In this document: positions 14,556 through 15,588 of the stretch, piece after piece | Numbering within the stretch: the first letter of the stretch is position 1 | How the letters are laid out: every line of letters begins with the position of its first letter | Assembly: GCA_002394665.1 (NCBI GenBank) | Contig: DGUL01000011.1 | Coordinates: forward strand, 1-15,588 | DNA length: 15,588 nucleotides | From: Rickettsiales bacterium UBA4311 | Lineage (GTDB): Bacteria > Pseudomonadota > Alphaproteobacteria > Rickettsiales > Deianiraeaceae | Reading direction: 5' to 3' | Program-made: the position numbers and the translations under genes | The notes under the pieces: model-generated | Told to the model about the DNA's origin: nothing | The model's input: the letters and a program-made list of their open reading frames with translations, nothing else | Databases searched by the model: none

Positions 14556-15434
14556 TTAATTATCTTGTTTTTTCTTTGAATAAATAATGGATACAATATT
14601 CGCACCAAGAACAATGATAGCCCCAATAATTTGATAACGGCTTACACTCTCGCCTAATACAAAACCAGATAAAACTATCGCTACAATAATTCTTGTAAAT
14701 CTTATTGGTTGTAATAAAGACGCCTCTGTCATTTGATAAGCGATATAAACACAAGCAAACTCCATTATATCAAATAATCCAATGACAAAAGCACCTTTTA
14801 CACTTTCAAACGACAAGGTTGGGGCGGTAAAACCAGACATTGTGAACGATATCATTCCAAGTACGACAGCGTTAGAAAATAAAGCATAAATTACGGGGCG
14901 ACAATCGTAAAATTTCTTTTGCAAAAGCAACCCAAGAGCAACGTTGATTGAATTAGCAAACAGCAAAACATAACCAATATTAAAGCCGGCAAAACTTATT
15001 TCGCTGAAAATCGTTAAAAACACGCCAAAAATACAAAATCCAAGCATTATGGCGTTTAAAACATTAAATTTCTTTTCTTTCAACATCAATCGTCCAATTA
15101 CAACGATCCAAAGAGGTGTCAAAAGCATAATTAAAGCCCCAGTATTAACAGCCACAGATTTCAAACCACTATTAAATAATAACATATCAAGTGAATAGAA
15201 AGTCGCTAAAATTAGCACAACTTTCCAGTTTTTTGTAAAATTTTTAATGTATTTCCACGCAAATGGCAATAAAATAATAGCTTCAATTAAGCAACGCAAA
15301 GAAACTATTTCATACAAACTTGTATCAAGTTGCTGTTGGTAATATTTTATAAAAACGCCTTGTGCCATATTTCCGACACTATTAAAAAAATAAATAATAC
15401 TTGCTAGCAAAAAGCCCTTTCGTAAAAAAGACAT
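14556..15434 (-). CDS. EamA-family (DMT superfamily) permease
   Basis: A 292-residue inner-membrane transporter with about ten helices in two EamA repeats. The first repeat ends NTGALIMLLTPLWIVVIGRLMLKEK and the second QPIRFTRIIVAIVLSGFVLGES, both standard EamA signatures, and the C-terminus is the usual short Lys-rich tail (YSKKKQDN). Length and architecture match the permease at 7997-8905 but the two are clearly different proteins, not a recent duplication. The substrate is unknown. The ATG at 15434 begins the first helix after the charged MSFLRKG. It is the first gene of a probable two-gene unit with the CcmB-like gene, and is divergent from the tRNA-Arg. Confidence 0.9.
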   Translation of the reverse strand: MSFLRKGFLLASIIYFFNSVGNMAQGVFIKYYQQQLDTSLYEIVSLRCLIEAIILLPFAWKYIKNFTKNWKVVLILATFYSLDMLLFNSGLKSVAVNTGALIMLLTPLWIVVIGRLMLKEKKFNVLNAIMLGFCIFGVFLTIFSEISFAGFNIGYVLLFANSINVALGLLLQKKFYDCRPVIYALFSNAVVLGMISFTMSGFTAPTLSFESVKGAFVIGLFDIMEFACVYIAYQMTEASLLQPIRFTRIIVAIVLSGFVLGESVSRYQIIGAIIVLGANIVSIIYSKKKQDN

Positions 15435-15551
15435 CGTTAAAACCGCATATTCAATGCGATGCTTTTTATAAAAATCAATACCTCAGAACACGAACGATGT
15501 TTAAAAAAATAACCTTGAAATTTATAAAACATAAAACAACATGCATCTGTT

Positions 15552-15588
15552 GCACCCGTAGCCCAATTGGATAGAGCATCTGACTACG
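15552..15588 (+). tRNA. tRNA-Arg (anticodon ACG), 5' half only
   Basis: From 15552 the sequence reads GCACCCG (acceptor arm), TA, then a D arm with the conserved AATTGGATAGAGC, then the 5' side of the anticodon stem (TCTGA) and the loop start CT followed by ACG, the last three bases of the window. This matches bacterial tRNA-Arg(ACG) closely. The 3' half lies outside the window. Confidence 0.88.

Noticed and set aside
15444..15458. Small hairpin CGCAT-ATTCA-ATGCG upstream of the tRNA
   Set aside because: A 5-bp stem with no following T-run directly attached, located upstream of both divergent transcripts; too weak to call as a terminator.

Overview
The window is AT-rich DNA (about one third G+C by eye) with standard bacterial codon use, short intergenic gaps and few clear Shine-Dalgarno sites. 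The gene set (gltX, fmt, obgE, ndk, an MCE/MlaD-type lipid-transport protein, an AddB-type nuclease domain, a CcmB-like membrane protein and two EamA permeases) suggests a host-associated alphaproteobacterium of Rickettsiales or Holosporales type. That assignment is inference from gene content; there is no rRNA in the window.

Layout. 1-2381 (-): the first 793 codons of a very large, coiled-coil-rich protein of unknown function that runs off the left edge without a stop. 2485-2898 (+): nucleoside diphosphate kinase. 3011-5815 (-): glutamyl-tRNA synthetase, split in two. The catalytic part (4688-5815) and the anticodon-binding part (3011-3382) are separated by about 1.3 kb of foreign sequence. 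That insert carries, on the opposite strand, one gene (3484-4678) for a putative caspase-like (clan CD) cysteine protease, itself broken by a frameshift at an A9 tract. 5855-7951 (+): an aldo/keto reductase and a stand-alone AddB/RecB-type PD-(D/E)XK nuclease. 7997-8905 (+): an EamA permease. 9009-10229 (-): an iron-type alcohol dehydrogenase, convergent with the permease and sharing a bidirectional terminator. 10330-10803 (+): ribose-5-phosphate isomerase B. 10871-11794 (-): methionyl-tRNA formyltransferase. 11863-12390 (-): a small helical hypothetical protein. 12475-13943 (+): MlaD-like protein and ObgE. 13954-15434 (-): a second EamA permease followed by a CcmB-like membrane protein. 15552-15588 (+): the 5' half of a tRNA-Arg(ACG), cut by the window edge.

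Most of the genes are ordinary housekeeping: translation (gltX, fmt, tRNA-Arg), nucleotide balance (ndk), ribosome-linked GTPase (obgE), sugar phosphate interconversion (rpiB), envelope lipid transport (mlaD), metabolite import or export (EamA) and two carbonyl/alcohol oxidoreductases.

The part that deserves attention is 3011-5815. An apparently essential synthetase gene is interrupted by a protease-like gene flanked by a near-perfect 9-bp repeat, yet both synthetase halves keep intact reading frames and motifs. The inserted gene has a conserved-looking His-Gly/Ala-Cys-His-Gly pair, an NLS-like basic cluster and a homopolymer frameshift. There is no stretch over 300 bases without a gene or the described insert.
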